From Larix kaempferi (lineage: Eukaryota > Streptophyta > Pinopsida > Pinales > Pinaceae), in the NCBI GenBank assembly GCA_027924585.1, contig BSBM01000426.1:1325001-1389000 (forward strand): 64,000 bases of DNA, read 5' to 3'. Within the stretch, counting starts at the first letter, position 1. The number at the start of each line of letters is the position of its first letter. This document shows, piece after piece, positions 34,582 through 44,977 of this stretch. Below the pieces are notes generated by a model that had not been told where the DNA came from, did no database searches, and saw nothing but the letters and a program-made list of their open reading frames with translations. The translations under genes and the position numbers were made by a program.

Positions 34582-36795
34582 TCAATCTATCTCCACCATG
34601 ATGGAACTCATCCCCAACAATGAACAGAGGTAAGAGAACTTCTCCTCAGTGAAGCTCTTGGTGAAGATGTCTGCAATTTTCTCATCAGTAGGGAAATATT
34701 GCAGAATGATGGTGCGATCATGCACCAACTGTCGAATGTAATGCATATGAATCTCAATGTGTTTGGTCCTCTGCTGCTTAAATGGATCTGTGGAGATCTT
34801 GATAGCACTTTGATTGTCACAAAATACGATAGTCGAAGTAGTGCCACCAAAACCAAACTTGGAAAGAATACCCTGCAACCAAACTGCCTGTATGCAGGCA
34901 TTGACTGCCCCTCGATACTCTGCCTCTGCTGAAGAAAGTGCAATGGCTGCCTTCTTTTTGCTGGACCAGCAAATAGCACCATGACCAATCATGAAAACAT
35001 AAACGAAAGTGGACTTTCGATCAATGCTATCACTTGCCCAATCTGAATCAGTAAAACCAATGAAATCAAGCTTAGAATCTGCAGCATAATGTATGCCAAA
35101 ATGTTTCGTACCTTGCACATACTGCAAGATCCGCTTGGCTGCCCACCAATGAAGCTCATGGGGATGCTGCATATACCTTGAAACGACACTCACGGCATAT
35201 GAAATATCAAGCCTTGAGTGTGTCAAATAAAGTAGTGAACCAATCAACTGGCGATACATACTGCAATCTGCAAGCGGTGTAGAATCTCCCTCCTCAAGAC
35301 TAATTCCTGAGAGGAATGGGAATGGGGCTGCCTTACATTCAGCCATATTAAACTTCAATAATAGGTTGGAAGCATATTTTTGCTGAGATATAGTGATCCC
35401 ATCAAAATTTTGAGCTATCTCCAAGCCCAAAAAGTGACTCAGCAAGCCCAAATCGCTCATGTCAAAAGCTAGATTTAAGGCAGTTTTTAGCTTGTTTATT
35501 GAAGTAAGAGTGCTACTAGTAATGAGAAGATCATCAACATAAAGTACAATAACCAAAAAATTACCTTTAACTCGCTGAATATACACATTCGGATCAGATT
35601 TGCATCTTTGGAAATTCTGAGAAAGAAGGAAGGAGTCCATTTTTGCGTACCAAGCTCTTGGGGCCTGTTTTAACCCATACAAAGATTTCTTCAATCTGCA
35701 AACTAATGATGGATCTGATGTGTATCCCTCTGGCTGCTGCATATATACCTCTTCAGCAAGGTCTCCATGTAGAAATGCACTCTTCACATCCATGTGGTGC
35801 ACTTCCCAGTGCTTGGATGCGGAAATAGCCAAAACAAGGCGGATGGAATCCATCTTTGCAACCGGTGCAAAGGTCTCAGTGTAGTCCACTCCTTGGACTT
35901 GGGAGAAACCTTTTGCCACCAAACTTGCTTTGTATTTGCTGATAGAGCCATCAGAAGCAACTTTCGTGCGGTAGAACCATTTACACTTCACTAATTTTCT
36001 TCCAGGTGGACGAGAAACTATCTCCCATGTATTGTTCTTTTGAAGAGAACTATACTCTTCATCCATGGCACTTTGCCATCTCAGATCTCGGTGGGAAGAA
36101 TAGTATGATGTGGGATCTGAACCAGCCATCAAATAAAAAGTCTCAGGAAGTAATGGATCAGCAATAGAAAGAGCCATACTTGCTCTTTGAAAGTCTGCTC
36201 TTGTTCGTCTCGGATCAGTAGGATTTCCAAGGTTCGAACCAGCAGATTTAAGAGTGTTTTGCGCCCACTTTGGTAACTGAGGAGGATCATAATGGTCAGA
36301 TTCCAAACATGATATGTCATGATAATCATGTGCTGCTAAAATATCAGAAATATCAGAACTCATACCTTCATTATCGATGCACGGATCTTCTTCTGGTGAA
36401 GGCGGTGAATCGACAGTCTCTTCCTCGACTAGTTGCAATTCTTGAAGCGGTTCTTCAAATTGCACACTGCGCTCTATGAATATCTTTTTAGATCTGATAT
36501 CCATGAGTTTATATGCTTTTGATTCTTCCCCATATCCTATCAGTATGCACTCAATACTTTGTGGATCCAAAGCTCGTGTCTTCTTGGAAGGAATTCTAGC
36601 CCACGCAGTAGAGCCAAAAACTCTCAAATTTGACACATCTGGTTTGTGACCAAAGAATGCTTCGAATGGAGTCATACCTTTCACGGATGAATGTAGAACA
36701 CGGTTCTGTATGTATGCAGTAACATTGATTGCTTTAGCCCAAAGATTTGCAGCCAAACCTTTTGATTGAATCATGCATGTAGCCATCTCTTTCAA
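34582..36795 (-). CDS. Copia integrase C-terminus, reverse transcriptase and RNase H
   Basis: 737 open codons. The frame continues upstream into integrase through TAG 36826-36828, so 36795 (TTG) is not a real start. It shows the integrase tail GMTPFEAFFGHKPDVSNLRV and the linker with acidic stretches. RT follows (KCKWFYRTK, YKASLVAKGFSQVQGVDYTE, MDVKSAFLHGDL, SLYGLKQAPRAWY, YVDDLLI), then RNase H (GFTDSDWASD, LSSAEAEYRG, DNQSAIKIS, KHIEIHMHYIR, DIFTKSF). All catalytic residues expected for RT are present. It ends near the polypurine tract, as expected. RT and RNase H may still be functional as domains, but they depend on the broken upstream frame. Confidence 0.9.
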   Translation of the reverse strand: MKEMATCMIQSKGLAANLWAKAINVTAYIQNRVLHSSVKGMTPFEAFFGHKPDVSNLRVFGSTAWARIPSKKTRALDPQSIECILIGYGEESKAYKLMDIRSKKIFIERSVQFEEPLQELQLVEEETVDSPPSPEEDPCIDNEGMSSDISDILAAHDYHDISCLESDHYDPPQLPKWAQNTLKSAGSNLGNPTDPRRTRADFQRASMALSIADPLLPETFYLMAGSDPTSYYSSHRDLRWQSAMDEEYSSLQKNNTWEIVSRPPGRKLVKCKWFYRTKVASDGSISKYKASLVAKGFSQVQGVDYTETFAPVAKMDSIRLVLAISASKHWEVHHMDVKSAFLHGDLAEEVYMQQPEGYTSDPSLVCRLKKSLYGLKQAPRAWYAKMDSFLLSQNFQRCKSDPNVYIQRVKGNFLVIVLYVDDLLITSSTLTSINKLKTALNLAFDMSDLGLLSHFLGLEIAQNFDGITISQQKYASNLLLKFNMAECKAAPFPFLSGISLEEGDSTPLADCSMYRQLIGSLLYLTHSRLDISYAVSVVSRYMQHPHELHWWAAKRILQYVQGTKHFGIHYAADSKLDFIGFTDSDWASDSIDRKSTFVYVFMIGHGAICWSSKKKAAIALSSAEAEYRGAVNACIQAVWLQGILSKFGFGGTTSTIVFCDNQSAIKISTDPFKQQRTKHIEIHMHYIRQLVHDRTIILQYFPTDEKIADIFTKSFTEEKFSYLCSLLGMSSIMVEID

Positions 36796-37290
36796 TGACC
36801 GATTTTTCCTTTTCGCTACATCATTCTACTGGGGTGTGTAGGGAACTGTATGTTGGATCTGAATTTCGCTTTGGGCACAAAGTTGCAGCAACTCAGCCTT
36901 GATATATTCTCCACCATTATCATATCTAAGAGATTTGATCTTTCTCTCAGTGGCGGTCTCAACATAAGCCTTAAAATCCTTGAATTTTCCAAGCACTTCT
37001 CACTTGTTTTTGAGAAAGAATACCCATGTAAAGCGGAAAAAATCACTAATAAATGTCAAAACATACCTTGAACCATTTAATGACGTATGGGGTAGCGGAC
37101 CACTGATATCAGAATGTATCAACCCCAAAACTATAGAAGCTCTGCTAGCTTTGCCGCGGTCGAATCTGTGCTCGGGGTGCTTCCCAATAATGCAACCAAT
37201 GCATATTCCCTTCGAGGAACGGAGTTGTGGAAGACCATCTACCATGGAATTGTTTGATAGCAGCAGAAAATACTTGTAATTAGATGTCCA
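36796..37290 (-). pseudogene. Copia integrase core with stops
   Basis: Reads LLLSNNSMVDGLPQL, a Cys-x2-Cys of the zinc finger (CIGCIIGK), LIHSDISGP (first catalytic Asp), FTWVFFLKNK, then TGA 37000-37002, YDNGGEYIK (second Asp), and TAG 36826-36828 where relatives have the Gln of TPQQNGVAERKN. In that motif Gly and Glu are Asp and Lys. These changes are all explainable as transitions. Confidence 0.85.
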
Positions 37291-38720
37291 AATATTTCAT
37301 GCCAAATCCTACTAACCTCATTACCATGTGTGCGAAGAGCGGTGGGCTTTGCAAGCAGAATAAAGTGTGAAAACTCATAGCATTTTGTAGTGTGGTTTTC
37401 CTTTTCGACTACAACAAGTCTTCCACTTTTGATATTAGAAATTTCAACTGTATTAGGGCTGAATGTGAGTTTCTTTAGTTCACCAGTGTGTGTCATTTGA
37501 TACACAGAAAGAACATTTGAAGCCAAGGAAGGCACATAGAGAACATTCTGAAAGCTTCCATGATCTACATGAATCGTACCTTTGCCCTTTGAAGAAATTT
37601 TTGAGTCATCTCCCAAATGGATGGGGATGGAGCTGTTTAGATCGAATGAAGAAAAAGAATCAATATTTGTAGCCATATGATTCGATGCACCCGAATCTAT
37701 CAAGAGAGTAGTGGGATTCGAAACAGTTGCCATGAGTGCTTGTCCTTTTTCATGATCATCATTCCTATCCTTCTTCCTTGCACCGTCAGGAAGAGTTATG
37801 TTATTCTTTTCCAAAAGGAGGGCCATTTGATCTATAGTTTTCTTCATACATGAACTTTCGGGATGAAAGCCACATTTGCAATAAGTGCATTTAGATTTTT
37901 GGTTACCTTCTTTTCCCTTTTGCTTGAACTTTGAACTGGATGGTGCATCCGTCTGTTTGCCTTTCTCTCTTTGCTTGTGAGGTTCGAATTTGGGCTTCTC
38001 CTTCTTTTGCTTTCCTTTACCATTCAAGATCTTGGGTCCTTGAACATATAGGGCTGAATCTTTGGAGCTTATGGACCCCATTTGAATCAACTTGTCATGC
38101 TCTCTTGTGGCGGACTCAATGAAGGAATTCAAGGTAGGCATCTTCCAATTCGGGGTAGTTAGCCGAACGGAATTGAAAGTAGAGACAAATACCGAATAAT
38201 CTTTACCAAGCTTGCTGAGAATGGAGAGGATCAATTGTTTATCCTCTTTGGTAACTCCACTGTTCTTCAACTGCAAGTTCAAGTTCTTGAATTTTGTGAA
38301 GAATTCATTAATGGTCTCGAAATTCTCAGGACTAAGGGAAATTGATTCATTCTCTAATTGAAAAGCCCTAAGCTCGTCCTGCTTGCCAAATAGTGTTTCA
38401 AGTTGCTCCCATATAGCTTTTGGAGTCTTCAATCCGCTGAGATGGAAGTGAAGATCTTTGGAGATGGAGAGACAAAGAAGACCATAAGCTTCATCAAGCT
38501 TGTTGTAGTGTTTGGTTCTATCTGACAAGTTGTTTGGCTCCAATTCAAGACCAAGAGTGACTCGGTAGTAACCTTTTGAACATAATATGATCTCCATATC
38601 CTCTTTCGAATCAAAATAATTGAATGAGGTGAGGATAGGCTTTAAAGAAGAGTATTCCATTGTTAGGAGCGAGTGCACACTGATGTAGAGAAGCTTGCAA
38701 GGGAAGAGTAGCGAATGCAA
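37239..38720 (-). CDS. Copia gag-protease and integrase N-terminus
   Basis: 493 codons. The likely start is Met at 38660 (MEYSSLKPIL). An upstream Met at 38720 adds 20 residues. The gag core has the UBN2-type pattern (LSISKDLHFHLSGLKTPKAI, WEQLETLFGKQDELRAFQLE). A basic region follows, then an intact CCHC knuckle (C-T-Y-C, F-H, S-S-C). The protease has an intact TLLIDSGASNHM. HHCC integrase follows (WHEIFGHL), and the frame is lost by a one-base shift at about 37285. It packages and processes element RNA and protein. Confidence 0.9.
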   Translation of the reverse strand: MHSLLFPCKLLYISVHSLLTMEYSSLKPILTSFNYFDSKEDMEIILCSKGYYRVTLGLELEPNNLSDRTKHYNKLDEAYGLLCLSISKDLHFHLSGLKTPKAIWEQLETLFGKQDELRAFQLENESISLSPENFETINEFFTKFKNLNLQLKNSGVTKEDKQLILSILSKLGKDYSVFVSTFNSVRLTTPNWKMPTLNSFIESATREHDKLIQMGSISSKDSALYVQGPKILNGKGKQKKEKPKFEPHKQREKGKQTDAPSSSKFKQKGKEGNQKSKCTYCKCGFHPESSCMKKTIDQMALLLEKNNITLPDGARKKDRNDDHEKGQALMATVSNPTTLLIDSGASNHMATNIDSFSSFDLNSSIPIHLGDDSKISSKGKGTIHVDHGSFQNVLYVPSLASNVLSVYQMTHTGELKKLTFSPNTVEISNIKSGRLVVVEKENHTTKCYEFSHFILLAKPTALRTHGNEVSRIWHEIFGHLITSIFCCYQTIPW

Positions 38721-39030
38721 ATGATGGAGACAATAACCTGCAAATCACAATAAACCAAGAACAATGAGGTCAAACAATCCACCCTTTTAGAGTTGCATCA
38801 CACCTGGGATTGGAGATCAAACAATGTTTAATGGGTCCAATGTATCAGATCTAGGATTTATGTGGAAACTCAAGCTTCTGGAGTGGTATTGGATGTATTT
38901 TCAAGCTTTGCATGCACAGGAGCGCATGCCCTTGAGATCTTTCATGCCAAAACTTTTTGCAATTTTTGAGCAATTCACTCAAATCTTCTTGTAGAAACAC
39001 TTGTAGAAAAGAGATCTTGTCCCTGCAATG

Positions 39031-39042
39031 GCTCTGATACCA
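39031..39042 (-). other. Primer-binding site, initiator-Met tRNA
   Basis: TGGTATCAGAGC on the minus strand, directly next to the 5' LTR and a perfect match to the common plant site. Confidence 0.95.
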
Positions 39043-39778
39043 TGTAAAATTAGTCACAGCAGATCTAATGAACAAGTAAATCAATCACAATAGATGAACA
39101 TAGAAAATATGGTGTAAAACTGTGCAAAACATGCAGCAGTGCTCAATATCCCAATGAGGGTGAATAATTACAATACAATACAGTAACAATGACTAAGCAA
39201 TTCAAATTTCCTAAGGAGGTCATTCGAATCACTGAATGGAGTAGCTTGACTCCAACTAGGAGTCCTCATCATAAGTCAGTGGTGGTCATCAATGCACAAG
39301 AACAAGTCATCCAGGTGTCAAGCTGAGTCTAACTGAGTGTGTCATGTGTAACTAAAGTGTGTAGCACTGATATAGGGAAGTGGGATCAGTGGAGGGTGCA
39401 TGGTAGGCTAACTGAAGTCAGAACAAGTCATCTAGTCAATCTGGAGGTCCAACGGAAGTGAAACAGTCAGTCGGGAGTGAAACTAGCCTCAAATCAGGGA
39501 GAATCGGAGCTAACTGAGTGTAACTGAAGTGGAACTGCAGTGGTAGGTGAAGAAGTGTGCCCTTCTCTGGAAGTAGGTGAGAAGTGGGTGCCTTTCTGAC
39601 TAGGAGGGATAAAAATATGAAGTAAGTGGCTCCCGGGTGCTAGAATAAGGTGGCTAAGGTGTTGGAGGCATCAACGTGGTGACTGGGATGCATGCAAAGT
39701 GCATGAAAACCCTAGAATTTGCATGCAAACCCTAATTGCATGCAATATCCTGAAAAAGATGATGTGGATATCCGAACA
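39043..39778 (-). repeat. Copia 5' LTR (right copy)
   Basis: 736 bp, the partner of 33673-34408. It drives the minus-strand element. The target duplication GAATG follows at 39779-39783. Confidence 0.95.
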
Positions 39779-40886
39779 GAATGTTCCAGTCGCTGTTCGG
39801 TCATTAACAAAAGGAACAAAATACCTTCATTTCAATTTTGGGGGATTTGAATATTGCTACAATATATTGTTCCATGACCACACACCAGCTTCTGACCACT
39901 TCGAACCATTGTTGTCATATAAAACAATGCAAGCCAAGAGACAAGCCACTGATATGCTTTCTCAAAGCGCAAATGTAAATCAATGTCTATATAACCAAGT
40001 TGAAATGTCATTTCAACTTCGAGGCAATTGCCATGACTCCTTGTGTGAATCAATCTCCAAATTGACACTATTCGCTGATGGACAAAGTGTTAGAAAAGCA
40101 GTTGTGCAAAGCTTTTATAACTCTATTGCTTCAAACGATATTAGAGCAATACAATGCTTGGACATATATCTTGATAAAAACACATTAGCAGATACATCTC
40201 TTGTTTCTGGATGGGAAACCTATATTGTCCATTTGGCAGAGCCATATATCATTGGTCACATAGAAGGAGATCGATTTGCTCTTCAATGGTTATGTGAGCT
40301 ACTAGACACTAACATACATCTATGGAGCAATAATTTGCAAGAAAATATTGCCATATTCCATGCAACAAATAGATCGTCAAAAGTTCTATGCCTAATGCAA
40401 CATGTAATAGATAAAATGCATTCGCATTTCCAACCCTTGTTACAAGAACATTGTGGAAATAAAATGTCCTTTTCGCTCAATTGCAAGAGAAATACTTCTA
40501 CTGCAATTGCAATGGATAATTCTGAAAAGAACAAACAGACAATAGCAAAAGAAAACATTGTAGAGAAGAACATTGACAAGGGATCCTTGGACGAACCAAT
40601 ATACATAGATGCAATTAAAGCAAGGAGGCAAAAACAAAAGATAACAAACATAGAAAAAAAAATCTCTTGCATTGCTGAGCAATTTTCAAAAACCAAAACT
40701 AGCATGCAGACATGCATTGATGACAATACGCAAAAAAACTTGCACTTGCTGAAACACAATATGCGTAGACAAGGAATGGACATTCGTCAAAAGCAAAAGG
40801 AATGTACAAAGGCAAAGAAAGCAGTTGTTACATACTTAAAAGTTATTCAAGACACACCTATTCATGCATGTTCTGTGTGTAAATGA
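39779..40886 (+). pseudogene. OTU domain 1 C-terminal part and complete OTU-like domain 2
   Basis: The first 40 residues complete OTU 1: YLHFNFGGFEYCYNILF, and DHFEPLL with the catalytic His at 39897-39899. A second domain follows with the same signposts: LRGNCHDSLCESI (Cys 40029-40031), GDRFALQWLCELL, and HSHFQPLL (His 40425-40427). A Lys-rich, coiled-coil-like stretch leads to CSVCK, the first half of a zinc finger. TGA 40884-40886 interrupts the frame. An apparent start at 39699 belongs to the copia LTR and is not real. The tandem arrangement suggests a domain duplication. Confidence 0.75.
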
Positions 40887-41207
40887 CTGCATTTTAAAAA
40901 AGACATTTGTTGTATGAACAACACAATTAAATTAGCCTTTCAAACTCTAGCAAATACAGAAGATGTGACATGCCCGATGCTACTCGTTCAAATTTGTAGA
41001 CCTTGCAAGAAAGTAATCGCTAATGGGAAATTGCCTATGTTTACATCGCCTACACGAATCCGCCGCAATAACATATTGCCATCTATAACTATACTGACTC
41101 CTTTGGAAGAACGATTGGTGTCACCAAGAATAGACTTTGCACAAATAAGACAACTTGGTTATAAAAGAGCACAAATTGGGATAACTGGCTCAATTATCAA
41201 ACTTGGA
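40887..41207 (+). pseudogene. Helentron zinc-finger and linker segment
   Basis: In frame after TGA 40884. The second half of the finger is QICRPCKKVIANGKLPMF (Cys-x2-Cys at about 41000), pairing with CSVC at about 40875. The layout is the one found N-terminal to Rep in Helitron proteins. ILTPLEERLVSPRIDFAQIR matches the L-T-P-x-E-E-R-L...R-x-x-F-x-Q-I-R block (DUF6570-like) of Helitron proteins. A one-base shift at about 41205 moves the frame to the Rep ORF. Confidence 0.75.
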
Positions 41208-43167
41208 TAGAGTTCAAACAGCATTGCCTAGAAGTTTAGATGACAATTTGACAGTTGCAGTTATGCTAAAGCGAAAATTGGAATACAAAAACGCATATCT
41301 ATCTGGAAATATTCGGCCAAAGATCATTATGACTGCGCTGAGTGATTTATGCAAAACCGAACTTTATAAAATTGAAGGCATTGTAATCAATACTAGTTGG
41401 GAAAAAATATTTAATGAAACAGCCAAACAAGAGTCAAATACTCAACAAACAACGGAACGAGTAGATGATGATGAAAATGAAATAAACATAGAACCAATAT
41501 CAGAAACATTGATACATGGATATGGAGAAACACATCTAATAGATGATTTAGACAACAAAATCATAGAAATTGCACCTTCCGAGAACATTCGACCATTGAG
41601 CATTTTCCAAGACAAATACTCTGAAGAGCTAAACTTTCCTACACTTTTCTACGGATCCAATCGACCCAATGAAATTTTCGATCACTTTTCTTATCAACAA
41701 GTATCACAGTGGGAGCTACAACATGAAAGTACAGACTTTGAAACACATGGCACGAACATTTTCTTTAAAGCAATTAAAGTCATAATAAAACAAGTAAAAA
41801 ACACTGCTTGGATATCAATTCGCATGGGAGAGTTAAAGGGAAAAAAAATATTGGCAAAAGATGTCAAGTCAAAAGACAATCTTGTAAAAATACTTCGATC
41901 TCCGATCGGGTATCGTACATTGAAAGCAATCAGAACATCACCTGATTACTTTGAAAATATGAAAAAAGATCTGTTTGCAATGATTCGACAGCTTGGTCCT
42001 CCTACATTCTTTTTAAACTTTACAAGTGTTGAACACCTTTGGACACCTGTATGCAATGCGTTGAAACAAATTGAGGAAAATCATTTGGGAAACTTGCAAG
42101 ACAATGCGTTGGAAGAAAATATTGACACGTTAATAAGAAGACATCCAGTGCTTTGTACTCGCTACTATAGACACAAAATAGCAGCACTAAAGTCTCTTAT
42201 GTTAAAAAACAACACATTGTTTGGAAAAATACAAGATTTTTTCTTTACGACTGAATTTCAACAAAGAGGAAATGAGCATGAACATGGACTAATTTGGATT
42301 CAAAATGCACCTGTTTATGGAAAAAATTCAAATGAGGAGATTAATACTTTTGTTGATCTCTATATATCCACAGACTCGTTTTTACTTGATCAAAATATTA
42401 TTCAAATTCAAACGCATCGTCACAAAAAAACATGTAGAAAACATCGACATTCCACATGCAAATTCAATTTCCCATTGCCTCCTATGGATAGTACCATCAT
42501 TCTAGAGCCACTAGAAAATGCTTTAGATGATCTCATTCAAAGAGCAAAAAAAGTATTCGCTCTTATTGAACATAAAGAATATTCTAAAAACATGTCATTT
42601 GCACAATTACTCCTAGAGCTAGAACTAACCAGAGATGAATACATTTTTCTACTACGGTCTTTGCTTTCTCGTTCTACCTTAATACTAAAAAGAGATCCTG
42701 TTGACATTTGGATCAACTCATTTGCAAAAGTGATACCAGAGTTATGGCAGGAAAATACAGATGCACAATATATCTTAGATGCTTATGCTACAACAACATG
42801 TGTAAGCTCTTACATCACAAAATTTGATAGATCTATGACAAATGCTTTCAAAAAGATCAAAGAACAATGTCTTATTGAGAATGATGGAAAGATTGAAAAG
42901 ATACGTAAGCTTGGCAATGTGCTTCTGAACATGCAACAAATGTCTACTAGACAAGCAATACATATCATACTCTCGTTACCTCTACATTCACCCTCCAGTA
43001 AGACTATTTTAATTAACACTACTCCAGACGACAAAAAAATAGTTGTCTTGAAAAAACCATCACTTTTGGAAAAAGAACCAGATGACTATGATGACATTAT
43101 TTTCCCATCAATTTTGGACAAATACATTGCACGCCCTGTTGAGGTTGAAAACATCTCCTTGGCATAA
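41203..43167 (+). pseudogene. Rep (HUH) nuclease of the Helentron
   Basis: 654 open codons. Rep nicks one strand and joins ends in rolling-circle transposition. At about residues 260-380 it shows LGPPTFFLNF, then the HUH block EFQQRGNEHEHGLIW, with the two metal-binding His at 42277-42279 and 42283-42285. The Tyr motif is TTCVSSYITK. The second Tyr (42811-42813) is kept, but the first is Cys (TGT, 42799-42801), judging from the Y-x3-Y of relatives. TAA 43165-43167 stops the frame. It continues in frame with YNKRKDPENFFREKIILFMP, the block preceding helicase. The N-terminal start at 41203 is not the real one. Confidence 0.8.
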
Positions 43168-44977
43168 TATGCATCTTTCTATTCTTGTATCCACTCAATT
43201 AGAAGAAAAAGAAATAGACCATGTATCATACGATCTATTCGCTATAACAAACGAAAAGACCCTGAGAATTTCTTTAGAGAAAAGATCATCCTCTTTATGC
43301 CACATAGAGACAATTGCAGCCTACTAAAGAGCAATTTCAAAACATGGTATGATGCATATGTCGCATTCAAAGAACAAATAGACATTGTAGAACAAAATTT
43401 CATGGCATCAACAACGACAAAGTGGGGTGACCTTGATAATGCCGTTGAAACAATTGCATTGCAAGACACAACTATGCCTCCTATAACAATAGACAAAACA
43501 ACAACTATGTCTGGATTTGAACAATATGACATTCAACATGATCTAATCCGCAAAACTATGTCCAATGCTTCAAAACCTGGGATTGTGTGCAACTTGAAAA
43601 AAAAGCCATTTCTTTTGGACATGCATGAATACCATGCAATTCGAAGAAACTTAAATACTCAACAACAATCAATCGTGAAAGAAGTTATTGCAAGGAAAAA
43701 AAAATCCCCTCACTCCAATCTGCTTGTTCCTGACAGGAGGGGCAGGAACAGGTAAAACTTACACTGCAAAAGAAATCTATGATGGTCTTCTTCATTACTA
43801 TGACAAAGAAATTGGTAGTGATCCTTTAAAGAAAAAGGGTCTTATAGTTGCATTTACTGGAAAAGTAGCATATAATGCAGGTGGCATTATAGTCCACTCT
43901 GCTTTCAGACTGCCATTAAGTTCAAACATGCTTCCTCTAAATTCAAACACCCTAGATCTTTTGACAAAAGATTATGAACAACTTCGAGTATTGTTGATTG
44001 ATGAAGTCTCTTTAATAGGGTCTCGAATGCTATACAACATCGACAAACGACTACGTGAAATCATGCACACACCAACAAAAGCATTTGGAAACCTTGATGT
44101 CATATTCTGTGGTGATTTGTGTCAAGCACAGCCTGTTCAGGATTGTTGGATTTTTGAACAACCAAGATTCCAACAACAAACATTTCTTTACACATTTTGG
44201 TTCGATGCCATAAAATGCTATGAACTTACAACAGTTGTACGTCAAAGAAATCAGACATTCATATCAATTTTGAATAGGATTAGAACATGCTTTCAAACAC
44301 TGGATGACATAGATTACTTAAACCAACATTGCTACAAACAACCACCAATAGATGCAACGTTTCCTTATCTTTTCCATAGTAATAAGCATGTTCAACAACA
44401 TAACTCAAAAATGTTGTCAGCTATGCAAACAGAAACATTCACACTTGTAGCACATGATAGCAAAATTGATTCAATTGAAAAAAATGGCCATAGACAAAAG
44501 ACATTGCGACTTCCCTCTATGATAGTAGTAAAAAAGGATATGCTTATTGAACTAGTTCGAGGCAACTACTCAACTGAGGACGGCTTGGTTAATGGTGCAA
44601 AAGGTGTGTTTAAACACTATACACAAACAAACCATGATATTGTTTGGATTGAGTTTGCAGATCCAAAAGTTGGAGACAAGCAACGTGCTACTATGCAACA
44701 TCTTTATACACCTGCCGTAAAGTCCAATTGGACACCAATCAAAAGAATTGTGATACAAACAACACTTGAAAATAAAATGAATGTTATGCGAACACAATTC
44801 CCAATTCAGTTGGCATGTGCAAGGACAATCCATAGAGCACAAGGATTGACAATGAACAAATTGGTGTTTGACCTAAAAGGAATTAAGAGACATGGCCTTG
44901 TTTACACCGCGCTCTCATGTGTTAGAGATATTGATTGTCTTTATCTTTTAAACAAGTTAGAAAAAGAAATTTTATAA
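43168..44977 (+). pseudogene. Pif1-family helicase domain of the Helentron
   Basis: After the in-frame TAA the protein resumes. At A9 (43696-43704) a one-base change shifts the frame between 43297-43755 and 43688-44977. Walker A is GGAGTGKT (43736-43759). AFTGKVAYNAGGIIVHSAF follows. Walker B is LLIDEVSLIG (Asp-Glu at 44000-44005). GDLCQAQPV is motif III. The C-terminal motifs are LACARTIHRAQGLT and VYTALSCVRD. It unwinds DNA during transposition and belongs to superfamily 1B. A further shift at about 44974 leads into ITCPKVATEIDRLKTHA, the usual helicase tail, fused to the endonuclease frame. Helicase motifs look intact. Confidence 0.85.

Larger units (their letters stand above)
33673..39778 (-). 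mobile_element. Ty1/copia retrotransposon inserted in the OTU domain
   Basis: Complete element of 6,106 bp with 736-bp LTRs (33673-34408 and 39043-39778), starting TGTAAAATTAG and ending ATCCGAACA. It is flanked by a perfect 5-bp duplication GAATG (33668-33672 and 39779-39783). Primer site and polypurine tract are perfect. Coding order on the minus strand is gag, protease, integrase, RT, RNase H. Only a frameshift and two stops, all in integrase, are evident, so it is the youngest and best preserved element here. The host protein frame rejoins exactly when one GAATG copy and the element are discounted. Confidence 0.95.

Noticed and set aside
34699-38122. Plus-strand frames within the copia element
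   Set aside because: Shadows of the minus-strand gag-pol.
39699-39778. Apparent N-terminus of the long frame 39699-40886
   Set aside because: These bases are the end of a copia LTR. The real upstream sequence is at 33159-33672.
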